Below are positions 8,146-15,963 of a stretch of DNA of 56,351 nucleotides, one piece after another (within the stretch, counting starts at the first letter, position 1; every line of letters begins with the position of its first letter). The notes beneath the pieces are model-generated. The model was not told the DNA's origin. It searched no databases and saw only the letters and a list, made by a program, of their open reading frames with translations. This stretch comes from Desulfovibrio sp. (lineage in GTDB: Bacteria > Desulfobacterota > Desulfovibrionia > Desulfovibrionales > Desulfovibrionaceae). The stretch is from the NCBI GenBank assembly GCA_031288535.1, contig JAITRF010000150.1, positions 1 through 56,351 of the forward strand, read 5' to 3'. A program made the translations under genes and the position numbers.

Positions 8146-9222
8146 TTATTTGAAAGTGATCCATCTCTTCAGCCCCGGAAACACGTGCGTCAGCTCGCGG
8201 TTGCCCAGAAGCCCCTCCGGCCTGAACTGCATCAGCAGAATCAGGACCAGGGGAATGATCACCCATTTCCAGACCTGACTTATCTCGAAGCTCGCCGGAA
8301 GCAGACCCAGGCTGTGCGTGACGTCGTTCAGAAAGGGAATGACGAAGCGCAGGCCCTCCACCAGCAGGGTAAAGGCTATGGCGGCCATGACCACTCCGGA
8401 AAGCGATCCCATGCCGCCCAGGTAAACCATGACCATGCCTTCCGTGGACTTGAGGATGTTGAAGGCCTGAGCGTTCACGTAGCCGTAGACGTGTGCGTAG
8501 AGCGCCCCGGCCACCCCGGCCAGACCCGAAGAGAGCATAAAGGCCATGATTTTCACCTTGTTGGTGTCGACGCCCATGATCTCCGCGGCCACCTCGTTCT
8601 GGCACACGGCCGGGATGCCCTTGCCGCAGGTGCTTGTGACCAGTCGGTAGAGAATCAGAACGCTTACGAAGGTGATCAGGACAACCCAGATGAGCATCCA
8701 GGGGGCGTCGATGAAATCGGCCATGGCGTTGATGGTCTTCTTCATTCCGAAAAGCCCGCGCGGCCCGCCGATGGCGTCTATGTTCTCGATGATCGAAATT
8801 ATGATGTAGTTGGCCGCTATGGTGATGATAGCCAGATAGTCGTCGCGGGTATGGAAGGAAGGCAGGGCCACCAGCAGCCCGAAGGCGGCGGCGGCGAACC
8901 CCGCGGCCGCCAGCACAAGGGGGAAAAGGGGCAGGGCCAGTTCCGGGGGAAGCAGGGCTTCCCCGAACAGCTTGCTGTTCGTGAACAGGGCCATGGAGAG
9001 CAAAGAGCCCACATAGGCGCCCACGCACATGAATCCGGCATGCCCGCAGGAAAACTCGCCCATATAGCCGTTCACCAGATTGAGGCTGGAGGCGAAAATC
9101 ACGTTGATGCCCATGAACATCAACACGGTCAGCACATAGTTGTCGAGCAGCCCGGCGTGCGCGCTCCAGATCAGGGCAAGCCCGGCCAGGACGAAAACTA
9201 TGTTCAGCGTGTGTCCGCGCAT
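8146..9222 (-). CDS. livM: Branched-chain amino acid ABC transporter permease LivM
   Basis: A 358-residue multi-pass inner-membrane permease with hydrophobic segments throughout. GINVIFASSLNLVNGYMGEFSCGHAGFMCVG and a later GVAGALYAHVYGYVN are LivM-family landmarks. The start ATG at 9222 lies only 9 bases after livH. The partner permease is LivH. The length is usual for LivM without a large N-terminal extension. Confidence 0.93.
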   Translation of the reverse strand: MRGHTLNIVFVLAGLALIWSAHAGLLDNYVLTVLMFMGINVIFASSLNLVNGYMGEFSCGHAGFMCVGAYVGSLLSMALFTNSKLFGEALLPPELALPLFPLVLAAAGFAAAAFGLLVALPSFHTRDDYLAIITIAANYIIISIIENIDAIGGPRGLFGMKKTINAMADFIDAPWMLIWVVLITFVSVLILYRLVTSTCGKGIPAVCQNEVAAEIMGVDTNKVKIMAFMLSSGLAGVAGALYAHVYGYVNAQAFNILKSTEGMVMVYLGGMGSLSGVVMAAIAFTLLVEGLRFVIPFLNDVTHSLGLLPASFEISQVWKWVIIPLVLILLMQFRPEGLLGNRELTHVFPGLKRWITFK

Positions 9223-9231
9223 CGCCTTGAC

Positions 9232-10146
9232 CTAAATTTTCGTGGTGATGGGCAGTCCGAACATGCCCGTAGGCCGTTTCCACAGAATCAGCAGCAGAAT
9301 GGAAAAGGCGAAAAGGTCCCTGAACGTCGAAGGAAGAAAGGCGGCCACCATGATCTCCACAAAGGCCAGCAGAAATCCCCCGGCAAAGGCCCCGCGGATG
9401 TCCCCGATGCCCCCGACCACGGCCGCGATAAAGGCCTTCCAGCCGGTCATCGCCCCCATATAGGGGTCGAGAACGGGATAGGACATGGCGAAAAGCATGC
9501 CGCCCAACCCGGCTATGCCGGAACCGAGCATGAAGGTGAAGACAATCACCCTGTCCAGAGGGATGCCCATGAGCGGCAGGGCGAACTTGTCCCAGGACAC
9601 GGCGCGCATGGCCATGCCGATGCGGGTCTTGGAGACGATGGCGTGCAGGAGGATAAAAACCAGCAGGGCCACGAAAATCACCAGAAGTTTCAGATTGGTG
9701 ACCGCTACGGGACCGATGACGTAGATGTGTTTTTCCAGAAGATCGGGCAGGGCTTTGCGGCTTGCGCCGAGCAGGGCCAGGTTGCCGTTTTCCAGGACAA
9801 GGCCGCACATGAGGGCGGTGATTACCACGTAGAGGCGGTGCGCTCCCTTGCGGCGCAAAGGGCGGTAGGCGATCCTCTCCAGGGTGACCCCGACCCCGGA
9901 GGTCAGGATCACGGAGCAGGGAACAGTAAGCGCCAGGGCCAGTTCACGGCTCAGGGAGGGACCATCCGGGCTGAGAAAAAAAGTGGAGGCAAAAAAGGAG
10001 ATATAGGCGCCGACCATGAAGATGTCGCCGTGGGCGAAATTTATCAGGCGCAATACCCCGTACACCAGAGTGTAACCCAAGGCGATCAGGGCGTAGAAAC
10101 TGCCCCATTGCAGAGCGTTCACGCATTGCTGAAGGAAGAAATCCAT
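9232..10146 (-). CDS. livH: Branched-chain amino acid ABC transporter permease LivH
   Basis: A 304-residue inner-membrane permease. The N-terminal GSFYALIALGYTLVYGVLRLINFAHGD motif region is diagnostic for LivH, and GGIGDIRGAFAGGF lies near the C-terminus. It is the first gene of livHMGF, separated from livJ by 265 bases that hold a strong stem-loop and a repeat. This fits higher expression of the binding protein than of the membrane complex. Confidence 0.93.
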   Translation of the reverse strand: MDFFLQQCVNALQWGSFYALIALGYTLVYGVLRLINFAHGDIFMVGAYISFFASTFFLSPDGPSLSRELALALTVPCSVILTSGVGVTLERIAYRPLRRKGAHRLYVVITALMCGLVLENGNLALLGASRKALPDLLEKHIYVIGPVAVTNLKLLVIFVALLVFILLHAIVSKTRIGMAMRAVSWDKFALPLMGIPLDRVIVFTFMLGSGIAGLGGMLFAMSYPVLDPYMGAMTGWKAFIAAVVGGIGDIRGAFAGGFLLAFVEIMVAAFLPSTFRDLFAFSILLLILWKRPTGMFGLPITTKI

Positions 10147-10186
10147 AGGCGCGCAATCTCCGGCGTTTTCCCCTTTCGCCTTTAAC

Positions 10187-10217
10187 GGAAACGCCGGGCC
10201 GGTCGCCCGGCGTTTCC
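10187..10217 (-). terminator. Strong GC stem-loop between livJ and livH
   Basis: GGAAACGCCGGGC (10187-10199) pairs perfectly with GCCCGGCGTTTCC (10205-10217) around a 5-base loop, a 13-bp stem. No U-run follows, so it may act as an attenuator or an RNA-stabilising 3' hairpin for livJ rather than as a simple terminator. Confidence 0.6.
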
Positions 10218-10243
10218 CGCCCCGTTCGGACGAAGCGCTTCTT

Positions 10244-10395
10244 TAGAACAGTTCAACTTTGAGATTATACACGGTTTATCTTCAGGCTGCGCCCGCTCCG
10301 GCGCTTAACAGCGCAAATAAATTGCGCTTTCGCGGCAGGAATTTGCAGGCAAATCCTGCAAGAGCGGTGTTTGCGTTTCAATATCCAACCGCTCC
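10244..10395. repeat. Type-1 modular hairpin repeat, mixed-orientation copy
   Basis: Begins AGAACAGTTCAACTTTGAG (module A). Module B is GGAATTTGCAGGCAAATCC, and a second A-like hairpin follows (GAGCGGTGTTTGCG pairing with CCAACCGCTC). It lies in the livJ-livH gap. Confidence 0.7.
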
Positions 10396-10411
10396 ATGCG
10401 ACCGAAACCTG

Positions 10412-11575
10412 TCAAGGGCAGACGGATTCGACAAAGGTGAATTCGCCGGACTCCGAAATCTTGACGATAACCGCGCATTTCACGGGATCGCCCTGTTCGT
10501 CGAAGCGCATGGCTCCGGTAATGCCTTCAAACTTGCTGATGCCGGCCAGATTGTCGCGCACGAGCTTGCGCATTTTGCGCACGTTGGGGTCCACGATTCC
10601 GCCGTTCTGTATGGCGGTCAGCACGATGCTCACCGAATCCCAGGTGAGAGCGGCCACGTCGTCCGGCACATAGCCGTATTTTTTCTGGTATTTGTCTATG
10701 AATTCCTTGGTGGCCCCGGTGGCCCCGGCGGCGGCGTAGTGGGTGGAGAAGTACTGTCCCACGCAGGCTTTGCCGCACAGGTTCATGAGTTCGGCAGAAC
10801 CCCAGGCGTCGGAACCCATGAAAGGCTCCTTGAACCCCAGGTCTCTGGCCTGGGGGACAATCATGGCCGCGAAACTGTAGTTTTCCGGCAGGAAGAGGAA
10901 ATCGGGCTTCAGACCGATAATTTTCGTCAGTTGGGCGGAAAAATCCTGGTCCTTGGGACCGTGGGATTCAAAGGCCACGACGGAACCGGGGCCGTGAATC
11001 TTTTCCCAGGCGGAGCGGAAATTATCGGCCAGTCCTTTGGAATAGTCGTTGGATATCTCGAAAAGCACGGCCGCTTTTTTCGCCTTGAACTGGTTGGTGG
11101 CGAAATTCGCCGCCACCGGGGCCTGGAAGGGATCGAGGAAGGCCCCGCGGAACACCCAGGGCCGGTTGAACGTGGTGTCCGGGTTTGTGGACCAGGGAGA
11201 GATCATCGGTACCTCGCTGTCGTTCGCGGCCCCGCCGGCGGGCACCGCCTGACGCGAGGACTGCGGGCCTACGAGGGCCACGACCTGATCCCGGTCGATC
11301 AGTTTCAAGGTGACGTTGACGGCGGATTCCGGCTTGGACTCATTGTCTTCATAGATGAATTCCAGCGAATATTTCTCCTTGCCCACCTGCAGGCCGCCTT
11401 TGCCGTTGATCTCTTCCCGCAGCATCTCCGCGGCGAATTTTGAGGATTCTCCGACTTTCGGAATTTCACCGGTCAGAGGGATGGGAAAACCGATTTTGAT
11501 CGGGGCCGCGGCCTGGGCCGCGCCGGCGAGAAACATCAGGCACACCAGCCCTAGAGCTGTCTTGGACGCTTTCAT
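10412..11575 (-). CDS. livJ: Branched-chain amino acid ABC transporter substrate-binding protein (LivJ type)
   Basis: A 387-residue periplasmic binding protein. ATG 11575 has a strong GGAGGA site seven bases upstream. It begins with a classical signal peptide (KASKTALG then a hydrophobic core, cleavage near AQA-AAP). The mature part starts APIKIGFPIPLTG, typical of Peripla_BP_6, and continues with EINGKGGLQVG and ALVGPQSSRQA. It captures a hydrophobic amino acid or related ligand and delivers it to LivHMGF downstream. The exact ligand is unknown. Confidence 0.9.
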   Translation of the reverse strand: MKASKTALGLVCLMFLAGAAQAAAPIKIGFPIPLTGEIPKVGESSKFAAEMLREEINGKGGLQVGKEKYSLEFIYEDNESKPESAVNVTLKLIDRDQVVALVGPQSSRQAVPAGGAANDSEVPMISPWSTNPDTTFNRPWVFRGAFLDPFQAPVAANFATNQFKAKKAAVLFEISNDYSKGLADNFRSAWEKIHGPGSVVAFESHGPKDQDFSAQLTKIIGLKPDFLFLPENYSFAAMIVPQARDLGFKEPFMGSDAWGSAELMNLCGKACVGQYFSTHYAAAGATGATKEFIDKYQKKYGYVPDDVAALTWDSVSIVLTAIQNGGIVDPNVRKMRKLVRDNLAGISKFEGITGAMRFDEQGDPVKCAVIVKISESGEFTFVESVCP

Positions 11576-11630
11576 ACCCTTCCTCCATAAAATTATACGA
11601 AAAAATACGAACACACCGGCGAACGGACGT

Positions 11631-11659
11631 AAAATAATTGGCTTGGAAGTAAATTGCAA
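11631..11659 (-). promoter_or_regulatory. Candidate sigma-70 promoter of livJ
   Basis: On the minus strand, TTGCAA (11659-11654) and TATTTT (11636-11631) are separated by 17 bases, about 55 bases before the livJ start codon. A second TATAAT-like box lies closer to the gene without a good -35 partner. Confidence 0.35.
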
Positions 11660-11729
11660 CAGGTATATGATGCCGATCGCGGGAAAAATATACAAACATG
11701 TAAAAAACGGTTTCCGGTACGACAAGCCG

Positions 11730-11745
11730 TGTTTCACGTGAAACA
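11730..11745. promoter_or_regulatory. parS-like ParB binding site
   Basis: TGTTTCACGTGAAACA is a perfect 16-bp palindrome that fits the widespread bacterial parS consensus (TGTTNCACGTGAAACA). It is intergenic, ending one base before the start codon of the PHP gene. ParB binding here would nucleate the partition complex and might also cover the gene's translation start region. No parA, parB, dnaA or gidA is within the window. Confidence 0.8.
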
Positions 11746-11746
11746 A

Positions 11747-12388
11747 ATGATTATCGATCTGCACACCCACGAGGAACTTTATTCGGCGGACAGCTCCATG
11801 AGCCTGGAAGAAGCCGTGGACGCGGCCAGGGAACGCGGTCTTGACGGTTTGTGCGTGACGGACCACTCAAGCCTCGGCCTTGCCGGAGAGAATTTGGAAT
11901 ACCTGGGGTTCCCGGTCTTTATAGGTGTCGAGATGTGGACCGACGCCGGAGACATCGTCGTCTTCGGCCTCGACGAACTGCCCGAAAGGCGTCTGTCCGC
12001 GCCGGAACTCATCGCTCTGGTCGCGGAGCGCGGAGGTTTCTGCTTCGCCGCCCATCCTTTCCGATCATTCGGAGGAGGTGTGGGAGATCTCCTTTACAGC
12101 TTGAAGGGACTGAACGGGGTCGAAACGGCGAACGGCATGGATTCCCCGCAGGAAAACTCCTTGGCCGCGCGGGCCTGCGAAAGGCTCGGGCTGGCCGCTG
12201 TAGGCGGAAGCGACGCCCATCGGACGCGCGACGTAGGCAAGGCCGCCACCTGGTTTCCAGAACCCGTGGCGACGACAGCCGAGTTGGTCGCGGCCCTCAG
12301 ATCCGGGCAATGCCGCCCCCTCGTCCTCCAGCCGGGCAAAGGCCATGTCCCGCCCCCCTGGATGGAGAAAAAAAACCTTCCGCGTTGA
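11747..12388 (+). CDS. PHP-domain metal-dependent phosphoesterase
   Basis: A 213-residue cytosolic PHP-fold hydrolase. Metal-binding motifs are visible in order: DLHTHEELYSADSSM at 4-18, CVTDHSSLG near 41, an HPFR motif near 105 and GGSDAH near 157. Close families hydrolyse small phosphoesters, but the substrate is unknown. The ATG at 11747 begins one base after a perfect parS-like palindrome, leaving no Shine-Dalgarno sequence; an upstream start in the same frame would translate through the palindrome. It converges on the peroxidase gene with only 6 bases between stops. Confidence 0.83.
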   Translation: MIIDLHTHEELYSADSSMSLEEAVDAARERGLDGLCVTDHSSLGLAGENLEYLGFPVFIGVEMWTDAGDIVVFGLDELPERRLSAPELIALVAERGGFCFAAHPFRSFGGGVGDLLYSLKGLNGVETANGMDSPQENSLAARACERLGLAAVGGSDAHRTRDVGKAATWFPEPVATTAELVAALRSGQCRPLVLQPGKGHVPPPWMEKKNLPR

Positions 12389-12394
12389 AAACGC

Positions 12395-13813
12395 CTATTC
12401 CGGCACGGGCGCCCCTTGCAGCTTTTTTCCCCGGTATTCGCCGGTCAGGGAGCGTAGAAAGGCCACGATCAGAGTCCGGTCGACCTTGATAACATCCATG
12501 CCGGAGAGGTAAACCCCCATGATCCGGACGGCCTCGTCCAGGGTGTCCACGCTGCCGTCGTGCAGATAGGGGGCCGTAAGCTCGATATTGCGCAGATTCG
12601 GCACCTTGAACTTGTGCAGGTCCTCGTCCCTGCCGGTAAAAGCTTTCAGACCCGCATCGGACGAAAGCTCCCCGCCCCGGTCCAGGAAATAGTCCCTTTT
12701 CAGATCCATGTACTCGAAAGACTGTCCGCCCAAGCTTTTCCCCACATGGCAGGACGAACAGCGGTAGGCCTTGAAGCGCCGGTATCCCTCAAGCTCGGCG
12801 CGGCTTATGGCGGCGGCGTCCCCCTTGAGCCATTTGTCGAAGCGGCTGTTCGGGGTTATGAGGGTGCGCTCGTATTCGGCCAGGGCGTCGGCTATGTTTT
12901 CTCCGGTCCAGCCCCCGGAATCTCCGAGCCAGGAGATCGGGTAAACGTCCAGAAAAGCCTCCAGTAGCGCGCGTTCCGCACACAGTTTGCCGATAACCTG
13001 ATCCCAGTTCTTGCTGGCCATCTCCACAGGGTTGAAAACCGGACCCGGGACCTGGGCGCGCAGGCTTTCCGCGCGGCCGTCCCAGAACTGGCGTATGTTG
13101 AAGGCGACATTGTATATCCCCGGCGAGTTGACAACGCCGATCCGCCCGCGCACCCCCTCGGAAAACTTGCGTCCGTCCGCCCCGCCCTGCTCAAGAACGT
13201 GGCAGGAAGCACAGGAGACGCTGTCGTCCGCGGACAGGCGCTTGTCCGCAAAAAGCCTCTCTCCGAGCGCCGCTTTCGCCTGATCCGCCTCAAGCGTCTC
13301 CGGCAGGGGCTGAACCGGTTCGTCGGCCCGCCCCGGCGCCGCCGTGCCCGTGGCGTAATAAGCCGCCCGCGTGCTTTTTACCCAGGACAGGATGCTGTCC
13401 CTCTCCTCCCAGGTCACGCGGCCGCCCATGTGCACCGCGGCAAAGACCGCGGGCGGCATGGTGCCGTTCTCGGTCACCCACTCCATCTTGGCGAGCGTGG
13501 CTTCGCCCACCGGCCCGCTCCCGCCGAACTCCTCGTTAAGATTCATGGCGCGCAGGCCGCCGTAGTAATTGCTCTCTATGACCTGGCGGATGCCGGGTAT
13601 GGCCGCATAAAAAGGCAGGGAATAGCCGCGCGTATGGCACTGCACGCATTTGCCCCGGACGATTTCCTCCACGGCGCTGAACTTGTCCGTGGACGGCAGG
13701 GGATTGTCCGACTCGACCGGGGAAGCTTCCGGAGAGGGGGCGGCGGACGGGTACAGGGACGGCAGGGAGACAAGGCAGGTGAAAACAAGGAAAAAAAGGA
13801 TGTTGCGATGCAT
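12395..13813 (-). CDS. Triheme cytochrome c peroxidase (MauG/CcpA-like), exported
   Basis: A 472-residue secreted protein with an N-terminal signal peptide (about 1-26). Three CxxCH heme sites are visible: CVQCH in an N-terminal heme domain (near 56), CASCH near 201 and CSSCH near 352. The last two belong to the di-heme cytochrome c peroxidase module, which reduces hydrogen peroxide in the periplasm using electrons from a c-type cytochrome. KVPNLRNIELTAPYLHDG near the C-terminus is diagnostic of this family. The extra N-terminal heme may be an internal electron donor. In an anaerobe this suggests peroxide defence or peroxide respiration. Confidence 0.9.
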   Translation of the reverse strand: MHRNILFFLVFTCLVSLPSLYPSAAPSPEASPVESDNPLPSTDKFSAVEEIVRGKCVQCHTRGYSLPFYAAIPGIRQVIESNYYGGLRAMNLNEEFGGSGPVGEATLAKMEWVTENGTMPPAVFAAVHMGGRVTWEERDSILSWVKSTRAAYYATGTAAPGRADEPVQPLPETLEADQAKAALGERLFADKRLSADDSVSCASCHVLEQGGADGRKFSEGVRGRIGVVNSPGIYNVAFNIRQFWDGRAESLRAQVPGPVFNPVEMASKNWDQVIGKLCAERALLEAFLDVYPISWLGDSGGWTGENIADALAEYERTLITPNSRFDKWLKGDAAAISRAELEGYRRFKAYRCSSCHVGKSLGGQSFEYMDLKRDYFLDRGGELSSDAGLKAFTGRDEDLHKFKVPNLRNIELTAPYLHDGSVDTLDEAVRIMGVYLSGMDVIKVDRTLIVAFLRSLTGEYRGKKLQGAPVPE

Positions 13814-13832
13814 GGTAATGACCTTGGGAAGT

Positions 13833-13850
13833 CCCGTGATGTTTCACGGG
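13833..13850. promoter_or_regulatory. Perfect dyad upstream of the peroxidase
   Basis: CCCGTGA-tgtt-TCACGGG, a 7-bp perfect inverted repeat centred about 28 bases upstream of the peroxidase start codon. It could be an operator or a 5' leader hairpin. It shares TGTTTCACG with the parS core but is not a parS site. Confidence 0.4.
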
Positions 13851-14005
13851 TATGGGGTATGCTTATATCCGCCGCCCGAAAATTGCAACGGCTTTTTACG
13901 CGCGCCGCGGAGAAACGGCGAAAATCGCGGCCTTCCGGGGCCGGCGTCGCAGGCTTTGCATGGAGCACAGGCGGATTTTGCCCGCCTGCCGGTTCTCCGG
14001 ATAAG

Positions 14006-14725
14006 TCACAGAAAGCCGAGGCCCCGCATCAGGGCCGAGGCGTCCGGGGCGATGACGTCGGGCTTTGCAGCAAGCAGCTCCGCAAAGCCGGATTCTCCGG
14101 TAAGCACGGCGGCGGTGCGCGTGCCTGCCCGCCTGCCCGCCTCGATATCCATGGGGTGATCCCCGACCATGAGCGCCTGCGCGCTTGCGCAACCGGCGCG
14201 TTCAAGGGCCGGGACGAGATGCTCCGGGTCCGGCTTGACGCTTTTTACGTGGTCGCGGGTCAGCACACAGGAGCAGTAATCGTGGATGTCCGGAAAAACC
14301 GCGAGGACCGCTTCAGGGCAGTTGCGGGTAACGACGGCCGAAACCAGACCCCGCTCGCGCAGGGAGGCCAGTATTGGCCTGGCGTAAGGAAAAAGAGAGG
14401 AACGGCGCGCGGCCTCCACCTCCACTTCCCGCATGGCCGCAAGCGCCGCCTCTTTCGCCTCCGCGGCCGCATCCGCATCCAGACAGGCCAGAACATCCGA
14501 CATCCGCTCAAGCAAAAGTCCGGGATCGTCTCTGCGGACCGGGGCATAACGCGCCAGCGCCTCAAGGCATCTGCGGCGCAGGAGGGAAAAATCCAGGCGC
14601 GTATCCGAAAGCGTATGGTCAAAATCAAACAGAACAGCTTTAAGCGAACCCGCAGGGAAAGGGCAAAGCAGGGAGACGCATTCCCGGTAAGGACGCGGCC
14701 TCGTGTCCTTGGCGTTTTCGCTCAT
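14006..14725 (-). CDS. HAD-family phosphatase (phosphoglycolate-phosphatase-like)
   Basis: A 239-residue cytosolic HAD hydrolase. Motif I is VLFDFDHTLSD near 30-40 (nucleophile Asp and second Asp). Motif II is SAVVTRNC, motif III is the Lys of KSVKPDPEH, and motif IV is MVGDHPMDIEAGRRAG. A helical cap follows motif I. The order and spacing resemble Gph/PGMB-type phosphatases, but the substrate is unassigned. Its start is divergent from the Hsp70 cassette across 347 bases. Confidence 0.85.
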   Translation of the reverse strand: MSENAKDTRPRPYRECVSLLCPFPAGSLKAVLFDFDHTLSDTRLDFSLLRRRCLEALARYAPVRRDDPGLLLERMSDVLACLDADAAAEAKEAALAAMREVEVEAARRSSLFPYARPILASLRERGLVSAVVTRNCPEAVLAVFPDIHDYCSCVLTRDHVKSVKPDPEHLVPALERAGCASAQALMVGDHPMDIEAGRRAGTRTAAVLTGESGFAELLAAKPDVIAPDASALMRGLGFL

Positions 14726-15072
14726 CGGCTGTTTTTTACCTTAATGTAGAAAATTCGCGCCCGCAAGCGGACATCCGCCGAAAGCGCCGGCCCGGCAGGA
14801 TGCTGACGGGTCTGGCCGCGTTCTCAAGACGGGCATGGTAAATTTATCATATGACAATTTGACATATTATGCTATCAGGGGCTTGGTCAAAGGCCTCAAT
14901 GCAGATATATTTCCACATTGTCGCTTCCGGGTTGAGCAAGGCGTCCAAAGCGAATCGCCGCGTATCCGCAAATAAGTGCGTTAAGCAAGTCCGCCCCGCG
15001 ACAATCTCGCGGCCAGGATTCCCGCAGGTACAGCGGGTTTTCGGCAAAGCACCGAAGGAACGTTTGTCGCCC
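14726..15072. other. 347-bp divergent intergenic region before the Hsp70 cassette
   Basis: An AT-rich island (about 14838-14875) contrasts with the GC-rich surroundings and contains TTGACA at 14859-14864 and several TAT-rich boxes. It is the likely promoter area of the cassette, although no -10 is optimally spaced from that TTGACA. No CIRCE element (TTAGCACTC-N9-GAGTGCTAA) was seen. The GrpE-like frame stays open upstream to 14869. Confidence 0.4.
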
Positions 15073-15576
15073 ATGCCGTTTTTTTTGTCCGCAAAGAGAG
15101 TGATCGCCGCGTTTTCCGATCTGGCCGGTTCGCTGGAAAAGCACCTGACCGGCCTAGACGAACGTCTCCGAAATGTCGAGCGGCAGGAGCGCCGCAGCCA
15201 GGCCGCTCTGGAAAACATGCTCGACCAGCATGAGCGCATGCTGGCCTATCTGCAAAAGATGTACAACTCATCGCCGCCGACGGAAGCGGTTATCTCTTTC
15301 GCCGAAGCTTTTGCGTCGTGGCGTCAGGTCTCCCCCGACTCCCCGGAAAAAGAAGTGCTTTCCCGCCGGTTGAACACCCTTCTGGAGCAATTCGGCCTGG
15401 AACTGATCGCCGACCCAGGCGTCCCCTTCAATCCGGAGCGGCATGAAGCCTGCCATGTCCGGTTTGAACCGGATCTCCCCGTAAACAGCGTTCTGGAGAT
15501 TGTCCGCGCCGGTTTTCTGTCCCACGGCCGCGTGTTGCGCTACGCTTCCGTAATCGTCAATCGTCCGAACCCCTAG
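15073..15576 (+). CDS. GrpE-like nucleotide exchange factor of an Hsp70 cassette
   Basis: A 167-residue protein from ATG 15073 (AAGGA 12 bases upstream). An N-terminal coiled coil (about 10-70, LDERLRNVERQERRSQAALEN and onward) leads to a GrpE-like head. Motifs such as LLEQFGLELI, VPFNPERHEAC and VLEIVRAGFLSHGRVLRYASVIV align by eye with GrpE's beta-wing domain. It would release ADP from the Hsp70 encoded two genes downstream. It is clearly diverged from housekeeping GrpE: shorter, with no acidic N-terminal tail. It is the first gene of a four-gene operon. Confidence 0.8.
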   Translation: MPFFLSAKRVIAAFSDLAGSLEKHLTGLDERLRNVERQERRSQAALENMLDQHERMLAYLQKMYNSSPPTEAVISFAEAFASWRQVSPDSPEKEVLSRRLNTLLEQFGLELIADPGVPFNPERHEACHVRFEPDLPVNSVLEIVRAGFLSHGRVLRYASVIVNRPNP

Positions 15577-15585
15577 GACTCGCGT

Positions 15586-15963
15586 ATGCTGGCATCATCC
15601 TGTTCCGTTTTGCATCTTTCGCCCCGTGCCACCCCGGAAGAAATCCGTCAGGCGTATGAGCGAATGGTTCGCCGCTATCCTCCGGAGCATTTTCCCGAAA
15701 AATTTGCCGCCATTCACACGGCCTATCGTTGCCTGACCCTTGACGAAGATTTCGTGACCGAAGTCTTTGCCGCATTTCGCTCGATGAAGTCACCTCTGGA
15801 ATTGGCCGGATTGCTTTGGGGCGATCTGCCGACGTTGCGGACCGGGGAAACAGTTGACTTTTCTTCCTTGGCGCCGCTGCTGGAAGAAGAACCTGAAGCG
15901 GAAAAAATGGACAAGATTCTGGAGCAGATAGATACTGCACATATCGAATGGAGCAACCCATGA
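15586..15963 (+). CDS. J-domain-like protein lacking the HPD motif
   Basis: A 125-residue protein whose first ~65 residues fit a J domain: LHLSPRATPEEIRQAYERMVRRY as helices I-II, a loop, then FPEKFAAIHTAYRCL as helix III. The invariant HPD loop is replaced by YPPEH at 31-35, so canonical stimulation of Hsp70 ATPase is not expected. The C-terminal half is acidic (PLLEEEPEAEKMDK). Its stop overlaps the Hsp70 start as ATGA, indicating translational coupling. It may be a J-like regulator or adaptor specific to this Hsp70. Confidence 0.75.
   Translation: MLASSCSVLHLSPRATPEEIRQAYERMVRRYPPEHFPEKFAAIHTAYRCLTLDEDFVTEVFAAFRSMKSPLELAGLLWGDLPTLRTGETVDFSSLAPLLEEEPEAEKMDKILEQIDTAHIEWSNP

Noticed and set aside
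7318..10185. A 955-codon open frame antisense to the liv genes
   Set aside because: It is the complement of four well-supported transporter genes; its His/Gln/Gly-rich composition and lack of motifs are typical of antisense frames in GC-rich DNA.
14859..14864. Full sigma-70 promoter for the Hsp70 cassette based on TTGACA
   Set aside because: The hexamer is perfect, but no reasonable -10 lies 16-18 bases downstream; kept only as a likely promoter area.
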